Part shown: positions 13,752 to 27,622 of the stretch, piece after piece | Position numbering within the stretch: the first letter of the stretch is position 1 | How the letters are laid out: each line of letters begins with the position of its first letter | Assembly: GCF_000524195.1 (NCBI RefSeq) | Contig: NW_020170385.1 | Span: 691,585 to 755,584 of the forward strand | Direction of reading: 5' to 3' | Length of the DNA stretch: 64,000 nucleotides | DNA from: Echinococcus granulosus | Taxonomy: Eukaryota > Platyhelminthes > Cestoda > Cyclophyllidea > Taeniidae | Translations under genes and position numbers: made by a program | Notes under the pieces: model-generated | What the model saw: the letters and a program-made list of their open reading frames with translations, nothing else | The model's database searches: none | Told to the model about the DNA's origin: nothing

Positions 13752-15560
13752 ATGTGCGAAGCTCCGGAAACTTTTTTTGATAATTTCCCAAAAAACCCGA
13801 CGGATGAAGTAGTTCTTAATATTGAATCATTGACACAGTTTGCAAGCAATATCGTTGCATTTTGCGGTAATTCCTCTAATATAATGTGATAATCTTCCCA
13901 GAGCTCCAAGGTAAAGCTTTGTATCTGATTAAAAATGACGTTGGGGGAAACATAAAGGTTGGTTTCTGTAATCGAATTTGGTCAAACTAGTCCAACTAAT
14001 AACTTTTGGGTTCCACCGCTTGGGCCTTTTCTAGTTTCCCGAACTGCTTTTAGCATCCGTAGAAGTGGTCTTTTTTATTATCCTTGGTATAAATGTACTG
14101 ATTTACCATGGTGTCCAATTTTTAGCTACTAATTTTATGCAAATCATGTTGTTTGTACAATCTACTACTTATGCTTTAGTATTGCATGCGGGTTCCTTTA
14201 GTTAATGTTTCCTTTTTAATTCATCAAGAAAATAACTAATTCATGCGGGAAATACAAAGCCTCCACCGTTGAAGAAATGTTGGTCAAGGAGAAGGAAGCC
14301 AAAGTCAACAAAAATGATAATTCGGGGTCTATTGGTCTCTTATGGCTAACACGAGCAATAGAATTGGTAATTGAGGTGATGGTTGAACTACCCACATCTT
14401 CCGACCGTAATATGCGGGAGATCGGACGCGCCGCTTATGCAAAAACGCTAATGAAGCATCACAATGCCATAATGAAGAATCTCTTTTACGTAAGTGTTTT
14501 ATTTAACATGTTTCTAGCTGTGTATCCTAGTAAATTACCATGTTGTGAAGATTCTGTAGAGACCCCATCTAATAGACGTACAATGCAATATAAATAGTGC
14601 ATTTGAAATTTGTATTCATATTGCCTTTGTATAGATTGCTGACCATTTAGTATGTTGGTGAATGTTCATTACGGAGCTTCATAATCTAGTGGGCAATATA
14701 TTTCTTTTGAATTTTAGCCTTATATCCTTTTCATCCGCTTGATTCTAAGCCTGAAGCAATGCTTTTTAGGCTGGTTTGGCACTCTTCCCTGACAAACATT
14801 CTTTTCTTTTGCGTTTGGCTTACAATAAGCCCAATATGGATACTCAGGTAAGTATTGCTAACGCCAACCAGATTACGTAATTTAAAAACCAGTGTTTTCT
14901 AAAGCGTGCTTTAATTGTCACGGCCAAAAACATGTAAGGTAAAATTGGCGACGTAAAGTATTGTAAAAATATCCCGATTTTATTTGGAGAAGGTAAGTTA
15001 ATGTGCGGCTTTTAAACTAAATCAGAAACTTGCTAGTTTAAGTGAAAACTTGCCTTACAAAGCAACAACCTTCCCTGCTACCGTGTTTTCTGAGATTTCT
15101 CGCGGCATTCGTTTTCATTCTGTATTCATTAACTTTTCTTAGGTTATTTAAACGGCATCAGTTTTATGAGTTTCTTATTCATACGCAATGTATACAGGCT
15201 CCATATACGGTATTTGATTCCGATAGCACGTTCACACGACAGCAGTAGATTGCGATCAAAAGTCTTGTTGTGCAACAACAGTTTGCTGATTAACTTATAC
15301 AGGTGAATGGCGTTCGTATAGTAATAATGATACATAGATGATTTTAGCTTCGACAGGAATATATACCTTACAACTATTTTAAACAGTTAATAGATGTAAT
15401 ATGTAAAATGCAATGAAACTTGCTCCTATAGGTTTTAGACGCAATGAAGGAGTTTGTAACTCAATACAGAAATGTAATGGAGCCGGTTCAACAATTGCTC
15501 GTAAAATATGGTATTGAAGACAATCCAATCACAGAGCCGGAAAATTCAAGCGCTTCCTAA
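13752..15560 (+). CDS. Glycolipid transfer protein (GLTP fold)
   Basis: Five exons: 13752-13866, 13902-13957, 14229-14489, 14770-14847 and 15432-15560 (taa). They give 212 residues, against about 209 for GLTP and 214 for CPTP. Intron 1 is only 35 nt. The GLTP fold is an all-helical sandwich that carries a sphingolipid between membranes in the cytosol. Headgroup residues appear to be conserved with GLTP spacing: Asp51, Asn55 and Lys58 in KNDVGGNIKK, Trp96 in LLWLTRA and His135 in MKHHNAI. A tryptophan at position 96 favours the glycosphingolipid-binding GLTP class over ceramide-1-phosphate carriers, which use arginines there. The exon starting at 14770 supplies the AGLALFPDKHSFL helix, and the C-terminal helix ends in a short polar tail. 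The start codon is the first in-frame Met after stops and gives a family-length N terminus. Substrate class is inferred, not shown. Confidence 0.9.
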
Positions 15561-18500
15561 TTGAGGGTATCAACGTCTTGTTCTCAAATGCCGTCTTTCA
15601 GACAACTTACTCTTCCTTTAAATTTTAATTAACTAGTGGTTATCAAGAGTTTTTAATCATTTTTTTGACGAAAAATAAAGTTGCATTTGTAAGAAATTGG
15701 GCTGAACGAATGCGATGTAGGCAACCCGATCCCCTGAAACTTCGAACTCATTAAAATACGAGCACTTTATGAAATATGGTGTAGCGAAAGAAAAGAATGA
15801 GATTTAAAGGCAAGAACTAGACTCATCATCTGCATTCTTCAACAGTATGCATTTTGGTTAAAGTGTGACTGTTGTCAAAATATCCTGGCATCAACGCAGA
15901 TGTATGCGTATGCGAAAGTGAAAGTTTTCTAGTTCCTGGTCACGTGCTCAGTCGTTCGTACGTGAGATTATTTCTGCAGAAACTTACAGAATGTTACTAT
16001 TTACTCATTTAAGACCGATAAGTCCGGACTAAGATTGCACCTTATTTTACTCAGTAAAACGAGTTATGAAGCTAAGAGAAATGGTCAAGTTTTTTTTAGT
16101 AGATGAAGCTAGGCGTTTTTGACTGTTAAAAAAAGCGTGATTGGCACTAACTTAAGTGAAATGAAACCACATCTAGTCTTGTAGGTGAGTAAGAAGACTT
16201 GGGGCTGTACTAGTTCTGTGTCGGTGGTTTTAAGAGCTACTTAAAGGTGCTTGCCAGTTTCCACAAAGCCGCACTCCATCGTAGCTGTAAATGAACTGTT
16301 TATGTAATTAGTGACTGGACCTAAGAGGATCTATCTAGCAATGCTATTGGGAACATATTTACTACCAGCTTATTTTGAATTCAAACCTGGGAATTTTCGT
16401 ACTGGAAAATGCAATGTAAAAATGAGCGTCCGACTCTACGCTTTTCTCTTAAGTTCCACCCTTACTTCGAAGATTTTGTATGCAAAAGCCCCGATACTAT
16501 CAGTGCACCTACACCTATGCCTTGGCGTTGCGGAAATTTCATCCTCCATTTGTAGTCTGCACTGAACACATAACCTTAAAAGTTGAGGTGCATTGAAATA
16601 AATTCCATAAGATTAATGTATTTTTAATGCAACGTACTTGCTTAGCCTTAAATAGTAATAAGATCGGCAAGGTGAGGGTTGTCTTAGAGAAACCATAAAT
16701 CGAAATCAGGATTTTTCCTATTGTACTGCCTTTTTAGATATTAAAAGCTTTTGAAAGAATGTGTCAATACAACTGCTAAAATCAGCGCCTTTCCAAATGA
16801 GGAGGAGTGCTTATGCTCGAAGGAAAAACGGAACTACAAGGTTCTGGTCATTTGACAGGTTATTCACACCATATTTTCCAGCTTGAAAAGTAAGAAATAT
16901 CTCATTTGTTCTGATAAACCACTTTTAAGGCACATTTTTTGTCAAGAGACATTATTAGATAAGGCCCATCTTCATACGGTAAAATGAGAGTTCTCAATGA
17001 TCAGGTGCTTCCTGTACCTCTTTTAGCGTTTATCTACGCGTTCAGTTGATTGAACCTCACCCCGATGAAGGCGTGCGCATACCTGATTATGGCATTTTAA
17101 AACAATGCAATAATTAGGGAGTAGTTAATGCCAACAGTTCTTACCCACTAGTAAGAATATTAAAAAGACGGATAAAGGTGAAATTGAAGGTTGGTTGGAT
17201 TTAGACATATTTATTGCTTAGCATAAACGAGGACAGATAGAAGTCTAGGGAGATCTGGACACAGAACTCTTCTCTGGGTTGGGGGATGTTGACCACTTGT
17301 CAGTCACCAGGTTCGAGTCGACCGCCCGCTTCTTCCCTCAAAGGTCGGTTTAAGCAACATAAGTGTTACGGAAGGTTCTCCTCATCCAATCATTCATGTG
17401 ATTCCGTAGTTTGCGAACGCAATATTTACTTTTACAAATATGTAACTATGGTTGACGGATATTGTCAAAATAATTAGAAGAGAAATACTCGTAAGAAGAC
17501 ATGCGCAGGAAACATTTTCAGCTTTGTACACAGAAAGGAGTGGTGGCAAATGTGTCTAATTTCGGAATCAAGATGGTGAATTGGTTAAGTAAATTGTCAG
17601 AAGAATTGTGAAATGAAATTACACTAATTGCTTTTGCCATTTATGTATTTGCTGTGGCCGTTAACAGGAAATCCTATTGTAACAGATGCGAAATGTGAGG
17701 GGATGAGTGAACTCCATTTTTATCACAACGAGCTATGCAAACTGAAGTTTCAATGTAAAATTTCAGATATACATGGAGTTTTAGCTAAATAGAAGAAATC
17801 CCTAGCAGTAGGATAGGTAATAACCTCTCAACCTTTTTTTTTAAATGCAAATGGACATTTTTTTTAGCATAGTGTGGTAAAAATAATGTGGTGGTTTAAA
17901 TGTAAAGTTTCAAGACTTTTTGCATGTATAAAATATCCACTATTCAAAGTTTTTAAGCATAAATAGCACTTGGCGCACCAACTTAGGGAAGAAGGGATTT
18001 TTTTGCGTCTTTCTGATATATTTCTAGCCAAAAGTTGATTCGACAAATATTGTATTTGTTAGTAATCTGCAATCATGGAACTTTTTAAACATTAATCCGG
18101 GAGTCCAAACATGAAGTTACTAATTAATTCTGCAACCTAACTTAGTGATGGGTTATTTAGCATTGGCATGCTAGATTGGGCAGGAAGTATAACTTCGGTA
18201 GCTCCAAGTCATAAAGTTAAAAACTTCTTCTTAAGATATTTTCATTTGCAGAATAATTATACAGAAAAGGTGAACGCTATCAAACATTATTCCCACAGCC
18301 TACTATGGGTGTATAGTATCGTCGACAGGTGTCTGATGTGCTAATACATGCGGTCATAACTAGAGGGTGTTGAGACCATAAATAAGTGTTTGCATATTAC
18401 TGAAATGTACCATTTAGTAAAGTACAGCAAAAAAATTAAAGCACACAAGTTTGGGTGTCGACTCTGAAGTATCATAGTTTTGTACCCCATCAGTAACGGC

Positions 18501-21500
18501 GATAACTGTGAAGCACACACACGCGTTTTACGCATCACTAGCCTTCACGAGGTGGGTTGTGCTGGCACTGCGCCATGATATCTTACTTGCGCTCCCCATA
18601 TCGTTAGACATTTAGTAGTAAGCAGTTTGTGTTAGTGTGATTAGCAACTTTCAGTAGGGCTTACAATGTTAGGCCAATCGGCATAAAAATTAAGATGAAA
18701 ATCCAAGTAGCTAATTGTGCAGACGAGACTTATTATTTATTCAGTGAATGAAAAAATAAGAGTCCATTATAAGATAGAGAACAGTGACAAGGCATTTATC
18801 ATCACTCTTGAATACATGAGGATGTACAATGCATTGGAGAAGAAAATTATATGCATTCGATATTTCTAGAAGTCCAAGTTCAACATGTTTTCACGTCCAT
18901 AATTTTAGGAATACAGGCCTAAAAATACATTCAATTTATGGAATCCTTTATATTACAATTTCAGCGCTAGCAAAAGGCTATACTATTCAAGTAGAGGAAA
19001 AGAAAAGAAGCCGATAGAAATCCTGCCTAAAATTTGTTCTCTAGTAGAAATAATTAATCGCATATTAAGTGGAATTCTTACAGATTGAGAATAAGAGGGC
19101 AATTAAAGATCGTACAGGCTTATTTATAAACGTATCATTTTTGTTATTCCAACGTTTCGATATTCCTAGTTTTAAGTGGGTGAATGTGTGAATCACTTTA
19201 ACTATGGGATAGGAATTAAAGCAATAGCTAAGACGTTTCATATGAAATTTTAGTCGGGGCAAAAATACTCTTAATCACTCCAGAGATTGAGATAACTTTG
19301 AAATCAATTTCAAGTCTAAATCAACTTTTGAGGAAGTTTTTTTATTAGATCTCACTGTATTGTCTGCACGAAGGGGTTACTTTTAGAAATTGATTTTATT
19401 TCTACCTTCTGCACAATTCGGGAAGGCAAAAAATAATAGCTGAATAAGCGAATGAAACTGTCCTGTAAACGGTTGCCTACTAAGACACTCATACGTAGAT
19501 TGATGCCAAGCGAATTTGGCTAGGGCAAAGTAGGGATTACGGTTTCAAGGAAATACCTCTGAACTGCATAAGTAGGGCGTTTCAAGATGTACTTCTGCTA
19601 ATAACTGTAAAGAAGTCAAGGCAAGAATAGAAGAGTGGTTTGTTTATTCCCGACACAACAAAACAATATTTCGAATCCATCAACTTCACTCAGAAAACGA
19701 TTGTTTTGAGCTTTAAATGGGATTTACTAACTGGTCACTAATTCCAGCCTAATGATTGCATTCATTTGCTTTTATCACCTCGCACACCCCATGTAGGATC
19801 GGCACAAAAGTTACCCAACGGCAGTGTGGACGTGGCAAGAGAAAATGAAAATAAATATCTGTGCCAAGCAAGCACGTGTAATCCATCTTCATTCCACTGC
19901 AATGGAACATATTCAAAGGTGCATCAACGCCGTTTCTTTCGAATGAGATGCATTTTCTAATTTGTGTAAATGAAAACTTTGATAATAGTTTTCATTTGAA
20001 ATATGAGTGTGGAGAATAAAAAGTTTAGGCTTTTGTTTACTTGTGATTATATATTAAACTCGTTATTATATGTTTATTTGGTAAAAGTTATAATTGCTTT
20101 CTTGTAAGCGTATAAGAATTGCTAAATTAACTGTTTAAAGACAAATAATGGATTATAACCCAATTTATGCTTCCCCATATATCATGAAAATGCATTATGC
20201 AGATTTCATTAATCAAATATGTTGTTCCAAACTTCTGGCTTGTTTCACGAAATTTGATTATCTTCTCCCAATTACATCTACAAGTTAGGTGGCATTCATG
20301 CAGCATGAGATTTGTTATCTTTACGGTTTCGACTATGATTGCGTTGTGTGCGCCTCAAATTTTCATCCTAAACGTTTGTCCATCGAATCCATTTCTTGGT
20401 AAGCAAAACTAGTGGGTGTGTTGAGGAGCCATGTGACTGGAACTATTTGTAAACACTTTGACAAGGTGCGTACCTTGTTATGCTCCACTATAGAGGTGAA
20501 GCTTTTGTCGGTGATCTCAAAATCCAAGTATAGAGGTTCCCCCTAAGAATGTCCATTATTCGTTTATGAATTTTGTTCAGTGAAGAAGTAACCATATGGG
20601 AGTTGTATCATGAATTTGACTGTTGTTATGCAGATATGATTGCATAATCTTAAGGACAAAAATTAATCCTGATACTGAAGTCCTGGAGACGCGGCTGTGT
20701 ATACAAATAGAAATTGGACGCATAATGCTGCAATTAGTTCCCATTTTTACCAAGCTAGCATAAGCAAATGCACGAGTTTCCTTTTTTTCATTCACATGTC
20801 TGATAGTAAAAGTTCAAAACTGATTCATTTACTTGTTTACAGTGGAAGCCGAAGCAAAAATAAAATGCGTCAGTGTTGTGTTACAATCTTAGATACAAGG
20901 CTACTCTCACAGTGCAGACCCACATCACTTCATTTTGCGAAATGCGTGTGCTTATTTTGGTCTTAGCTTATTGAAAATGAATGTGAAAAAGGCTCTACCC
21001 CTATAGTGTAGATTATTTGTGGCCTTCAGGCACTGATGATTCAGATTATATTTAATTCATTTCATTTTAGAGATCCCACTCTTTGATACGCACTAGATAA
21101 GTGAAATGTCCTCTGAAACGAATGCTTAAACTACCAAATACATCTAGTCAAAAAACGATCCTTTTATTTTAGGACATGAGTCGAATGCCCCATAAACAAC
21201 ATCATTTTACCTTCCAGAGCCTTGGCATTAACTTTTAACCACTACATTTAGAAGTTCGCTTGTTTTACATGATGTTAGTAGTATGCCTTCCTGCGTAAAT
21301 TCCTCAATGTGTAATTTTTATATTTTTGCCAAATGTGGTATTTTTACCTGATTTCTCACGAAACTTATCAAACGCTCGCACATGCATGCATTTGTCAAAT
21401 GTTTTATAGAGGGCAGTTTTGTTCATTTAAATTTGTCAACAGACGCTACCCTTTTGCATTCCTGGCATGCTCTGGATCCACGTTTGCTCCGATGTGGTGT

Positions 21501-24500
21501 ATTAATAACCGTATTCCTGTATTCTAGTATTTGTAGAGGTAAGCAGATAAAAAAGTAATAAATACAAGCGAAATCGAGAAGAGACAAGCATGGAATTAAA
21601 AATGGATGCATTATGTAAATGCAAGCTTAAAAATAGCTCTAAAGCTGTAATGTTAAGCAGGTATGGAGCAGTAAAAATGCACCAAAGTTTAGAGAAGCTT
21701 GTGATGAAATTTTGCCAGTTTAATTTATTGTATTTAGCTTTGCTAAAATTTGTTAAGATTTCTACATTTTACTTATAATAATTAAAGAAACAAGATTAAT
21801 TATACTTCAAACCTCCATAGCACCTAAAGTGCAAGATGTGGAAAATGCATCAACTCCCTAAATTAGTGTTACCAGTGTTACTTTATCATTGACTTACAAC
21901 ACCTTCGACCTGTGGTGATATGTTTTTGGTGGAGTAGCCTTCACTGTTTTTGAGCATCATGCTCGAGACAAACTTCTGAAATTTAAGAACATCCAATCGC
22001 AACTTACTGGGTAAGTTCTGCAACCTATATGTCTCACACAATGGTTCCTCTAAAGAGGCAACTGTTAAACTATGCTATGCGCACAATAAGTCTCATTAAC
22101 TTATTGCCCAAATGTTTCATGGTCTGTCATTCCTTAGCAGAATTATTGGTACCTTCAATTCCAAAAAGGGCAGAGGTAGGGTAACTAACCAATGCTAGAA
22201 ACGATCATTCGGTGCACGAGAATAGTATGGGTAGCAAATCGTTAGGCGCAGATTTCTGTCTTGCATACGTGGTGCATTTGTTCACATAATCATCTGCACA
22301 ATTTGTGTTTGTATGCGTGTATATATCTGATTATTAATACCAGATAAGAATCTGTATCTATATGTTTACTAACCACGTGTATTCAATACCTCAACTGTCT
22401 TTTATAAACGGAAATTTTCTTGCCTGTTACAGCCTCATACCCGAGATGCTGCAAAAACGCCTTTAAACCGTGTCTTTATACAGCATCCAATTACAAGTAT
22501 GCTATCCTCTAATCCACACGCCTTGTGGCAAATACTAAACCTATAAACATTTCTCTTAACGAGTTACATGCAGATATTAAATAGCTTCCTATTTATTTCT
22601 TCTTTGACTGATATGTTTTTGTGTACAAAATTGAAAGGAACATTTTCTGTGTTTTGTTTACTTTACATAGATGAATATTTTTCAGAAGGGTACATACCTT
22701 TTAGCAGTAAATTGTATCTGGAAATGCCATGCAGCACACATGTAAAAATTCCCCAAATATAATGGCTGCATGAAGTTAGAAGCTAACAGGAGGAAATTAA
22801 AGAAAATCGTGGAGAATACTCAAATTTGTAAGATTTTCAAGTGGTTGCCTAATGAAGCTTCCTGTCTGCGTAAATTACTACAATTATAGTTGTGATTGTT
22901 TCAAAGCTTCTAAGCTGTTTTATTCTGTCCAATTTTGCAATAAAGTGTAAATAGTAGTTAAGTTCATAACTATATTAGTGAGCCTACCTGGAAGGGTCCG
23001 ATGGACAAATTATACTAGGTCCAAATGCACAGATTTTATGACTAAATGTATGTTCTAAAGCTTCACCCATGCAGTATTTGCATAAGGTAAGTGTGCTCTG
23101 TATGGTTTATGCTAGTGGTTTTTTCTTATATTTAAACGATGGCAGTACAAAAAACTTGTCCACCAGTTTCCGTTATCCCACGCAGATTTATCTCACGGCA
23201 GCAACAACTATGCAATACGCAATTCAACCATGATGTGTTATTTCCTAACCTTAACATGCATAAAAGTTACAAGCTGGGACTAAATGAGTGGGAAAGACTT
23301 CACATGCACTGTTCATTCTTTACATTAAATAAAAGTCAGGCAAATCACAAGTTGTTTTAGGTAAAATAAATGCACCTCAAAAAAAAAATTTATTTTAAAC
23401 TCTCCTTATGAGATTGCGCTTATTTTTTCTGTCCTTACTTTGATCATACAGGCACACTGTCATACTGCAAACGGATTCCCATATCACACCCGTGACAGTC
23501 ACTTTTCTCATTAAATCAAGTCAACTTTCAAAATCGAACGACTTTGTTTGAAAATCACGCAAGGTTGGTGCTAATGAACAATTATTAATGGATTACTGGT
23601 TAGTAACACCGCAACTCCTTTGGAAAATCTCTTAAATTAAAGTTTACTCTTAAATTGCTGCGTATTGACTAACATTAATTAAACTCAAGCAAGTGTTTTC
23701 TAAATGTATAATTGTTTCTGCAACCACTTAGGAAGAATGTGATTCCATTTTAAGGGTTTATTTTTCTTTTTATTAAATACCCCATTCATCTTAAAGCCAA
23801 ATTGGTTACCAATGTCACTAAAGGCGGGAAACCATAAAGGACATAAATAATGGAATTATGATGTGTATTGTGTAGTATTTGTCTATTTCACTACTATGTC
23901 GTACAACAAAGAAAATTCTTGAAGCAAAAGTATAGCCATTTATGGCCTAGGTGTTGGGAAGTGCTCTCAATGAAAGTAAAAGTGAGTTCATTTGAGTGTG
24001 CATATTCATAGCATTCATGAAGTGAAAAAAGCACTAGGTCCATTCATTTTGCCCATTTAAACAGGACACAATTGACAATTTTGGATGCTGAATGGAACGC
24101 ATGAAAAATAAGCGATCTTTGGCATATGTTATGAACCCTAATTTCATTGATGTTAAATTAGTGCACGCAAAAGCTTGAATTCATGATCTATTTATTAAAC
24201 TCTGCCGATGGAAACAAAATCACGATTGCCCTTAATTGATTTGAATGTGGTTGGTGCTGACTGAATTGCCAATGACTAATACGATCATAACCTGAGACCG
24301 CCTGAATAAAACAGTCAACTGCCTTAGCCCAAAGTCTTAGTAGGACTAGCGGTTTGATTATTTTTCAAATGTGAGCACTTATTTACTGGCATTTTGCACA
24401 ATTAACCAAACAGTATCCATTATTCATTTCCCAATTACTTATGTGATTGATTTTTTTATTTAGTGTTACATACTTACACAATTGTGGGAGTTTATTTTTA

Positions 24501-27500
24501 AAATGTAGCAAGGAAACATTCGCAGGCCGCCTGTTTCCCGAATCCAACCGCTACGAATATTTTTCACAGAATTTTGTTTTGAGCTGATTTAACATCTCAA
24601 GGCACAAATCAATCCGATTTTATTGGGTTTTAATGGTGCAATAACTGCACTTGTTTAAATGTATAAATTGCATTTTAAAATAAAAAGCAGGTAATTTGGT
24701 TCCCATTTGCAAACAATTGTTTTCAAAAGTAGATTTTAGCCGAATCCCTCCTTAAGCATTTGCGTGTCCAATGCATAACCCTAGCCCGTTCTTTGATCTC
24801 GAGGCCCTGAGCTTAAACTGTTTGTAAGAGTTGATGTGATATTGTAAATTGGACGCTGCTGAAAGTGATGATATAAAAATTCATTTAACTTTATCCACAA
24901 CTGCCATACTGAAAAGCACCGCGTTTTTTAAGAAGTCGTTTTCTTACGGCAATTTTAGTTTATTAAGTTCCAGTCGGATTTTCACATGTGTGTACAATAA
25001 ATGAACTCAAGTGTTGTCGGAACAGTTTTTTTCATTTCTATTCTTTGGAAAATCTTGTCAGTGTTCCATTTGCAAAGACTTATCGGGGCATAGCCGTAGG
25101 AAACGTTTTTCTTTTGTTCTGCATGATTTAATAGACACTTGTCTTTTAGCACGAATTTATGGCAACGCGAGACTTCAGCCCTCTGTTCACACATTACAAA
25201 TGCCAAAAGAAAGGTTTTACGAAAGTTTCCAATTTAAACCTTGAATGTAAATGAACTTAGATTTTCCAGACTGATTATGTGAAAGTGCTGGGTAATAAAA
25301 TCCTTCTCAGATTAGGATTTGTCCAAAACAAACACTTGGACACAAAACATTCCCCACCAAACAGTACGATGAGGCAATTTGATTAACTAATTTTAGGAAG
25401 ACTTCATAAATTATTCACATTTGATTCAGTAGCCCCGGTTACTTTTATTTTTAAAAGTAATTTACCAGTAAGATTTATTTTCTTAGTAAACCAAGGGTTC
25501 TTTGTCCAATTTAATCAAGACATTTACGATATATTATGCGCGATTGAACTTTGATTGATAGTTCATTATCCTGGATTTTAAATAGTTAACCACAAGTGAT
25601 TAAATAGTAGTGGCTCAATGTTAGGTATCTTGTGCAGTACTTATGATCTTTTGAATACAAAGTAAATGATGTTGAAATAAAATTAGAAAATTTTTCTCTC
25701 CTTTGTTTAACACCACCACCACCTAGCGTGAGTGCATGGGAAATCCAGTTAAAATTACACATTTTATTTACGCGAACATTATTTGTTAACGCTTGATTAT
25801 TCGTGCATGTCAATAATGCCCAATTTGGTAGTGTTGCTTACAAGTTATTGAATTTCATAACTTATTATTCGTCGACTTTTGCAAATGCTTCAGTGGTGTA
25901 AATGGTACTTCGCTGATTGGAATGAAGTTGGCAACGGTCTCATTAACAATTTGACGTACTTTTTTGGAAAAGGAATGTGCTATGAATTCCCGTGTCATTG
26001 AGCTAATTCTTAACAGCCATTAATAAGCTGATCAATCCTGTTCAAAAGGGAAGGCAAATTTATGAATGCGCCCCTTTGCTCAAATATAATTTTTTTAAGT
26101 CGTTCATATGGAGTTCGTAAATTTGTTCACAAAACATTTGAGTCCTTAAAATGAACTTTTTGAGAAGAAATGGCCTTCATAAAATGCATTTTTGGTGTGA
26201 CAGTTTTATTCGTAAAATTTTTCACCCACCTCATGATCTAACAACACTTTTACGGTCAACAAATGTACCTTTTGGAATAGTATTTCTGAGGTTTGTAGAT
26301 GCAGAATTTTTAGGAAAACTACTCTATATTTTGTTACTCAGCATGAAAATGTCAGATGTGGATGCTTATTCCACCTCAACTGCATTGTTCATTAAGTAGG
26401 CTACGTAACGATTTACAAATATGCCATCCGCATTTACCATATAAGGAAGCACTGATAATTCCTATTTGCTGTTTTTATTGCACGTTCCTTTTAATGGCTT
26501 GAGATACTTCAATAACAGCTTCATTGCTTTGTCCAAGTCCACTGTAAGAATTATCATTACGGTATTGTAAATTATGTGCGAATTTCCAGGATGATGAGTA
26601 AAATCACACTGGTTATCTCAGCGAACACCACCGTAATATGTTTGCTCATGTTACGTTTTACCGTACCATGAATGCAACGTAAAATAACTGATAACCCTTT
26701 TAAAGTTGAATTTATTTTTTTTCTCTGGACTCCATTAGATTTGGCCGGGCAGTTTGGTCGCATCATCACTGAAACTTGGCTAAAGAATGTGGTGTGAGTG
26801 TTTAAACATGGCTGAAACATTTGCATCCGCCAGTCGAAGTTACTATAATCCAGTCGCGTGTCGAGGGTGGATTTTACTTTCTTTCAAATACCAATCTAAA
26901 AACCATCAAGAACTTTAAAAAGGAGTTTAAACATCATGACTACGATGATATTTTTAGGATAAACTGCACTTCCAACCGCTAGCATATGGAATTTGTACTA
27001 ATATAAATCCGTAAAGAAGATTAGTTTTTGGAACTCACCAAACTGAGTCAGGCCTTTCCAACATAACCATGCAGTGTGGGTGTAAATTTCAGGAGCTTCA
27101 GTGCAGCCATATTCGAATGATGGATTATTTTACGAAATACGAGGCTCTAGATCACTAAAAGGCCAAATGATTAGTGCATTCATTTTGCATTCTTCAAGCT
27201 AATAAAAGAGCCCTGACATAAGTTGGATTAGGGATAATGATTTCATCGAAGATCCAAGTCCAAATATGAGCAAAGTAATTTATTATGCTAACAGATTTTC
27301 TCACAAGCTCAGTGACCAAAAAAATTGGATTTGATCATCCTTAATGCGGGAGTTTTAGCTTAACTTCACTTTAAATTCGAATGTACTAGGTAAATAAAGA
27401 AATATTTGTAAACCGCATATCAAGATATAGTATCCTCATAGCATGGTGAAATTTTGTTGACACCACCTCTAAAATAAACCAAGTATCCATAGTGCTTTGA

Positions 27501-27622
27501 GCACTTTTGTTCAAAAAAGCGAAAATGCACAGCTTTTTATATACATAAAAATGTGGTAAGAGGAAGAAGGGAGAAGTGTTGACGATCAAAATGTCATAGT
27601 CACTTACTAACGGTTCAGTGCT
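15561..27622. other. Long gene-poor intergenic region
   Basis: About 12 kb of AT-rich sequence with only scattered ORFs of 60-90 codons, many overlapping on both strands. None resembles a known family, and none shows a chain of acceptor-ORF-donor that joins into a protein. No transposon protein or long tandem repeat was recognised. The left end should hold the GLTP 3' UTR and the right end the 3' UTR of the LRR-Ig receptor. Non-coding RNAs or very diverged exons cannot be excluded by eye. Confidence 0.5.

Noticed and set aside
17305..17330. tRNA B-box-like word (ggttcgagtcgacc)
   Set aside because: No matching A box at the right distance and no acceptor or anticodon stem could be folded.
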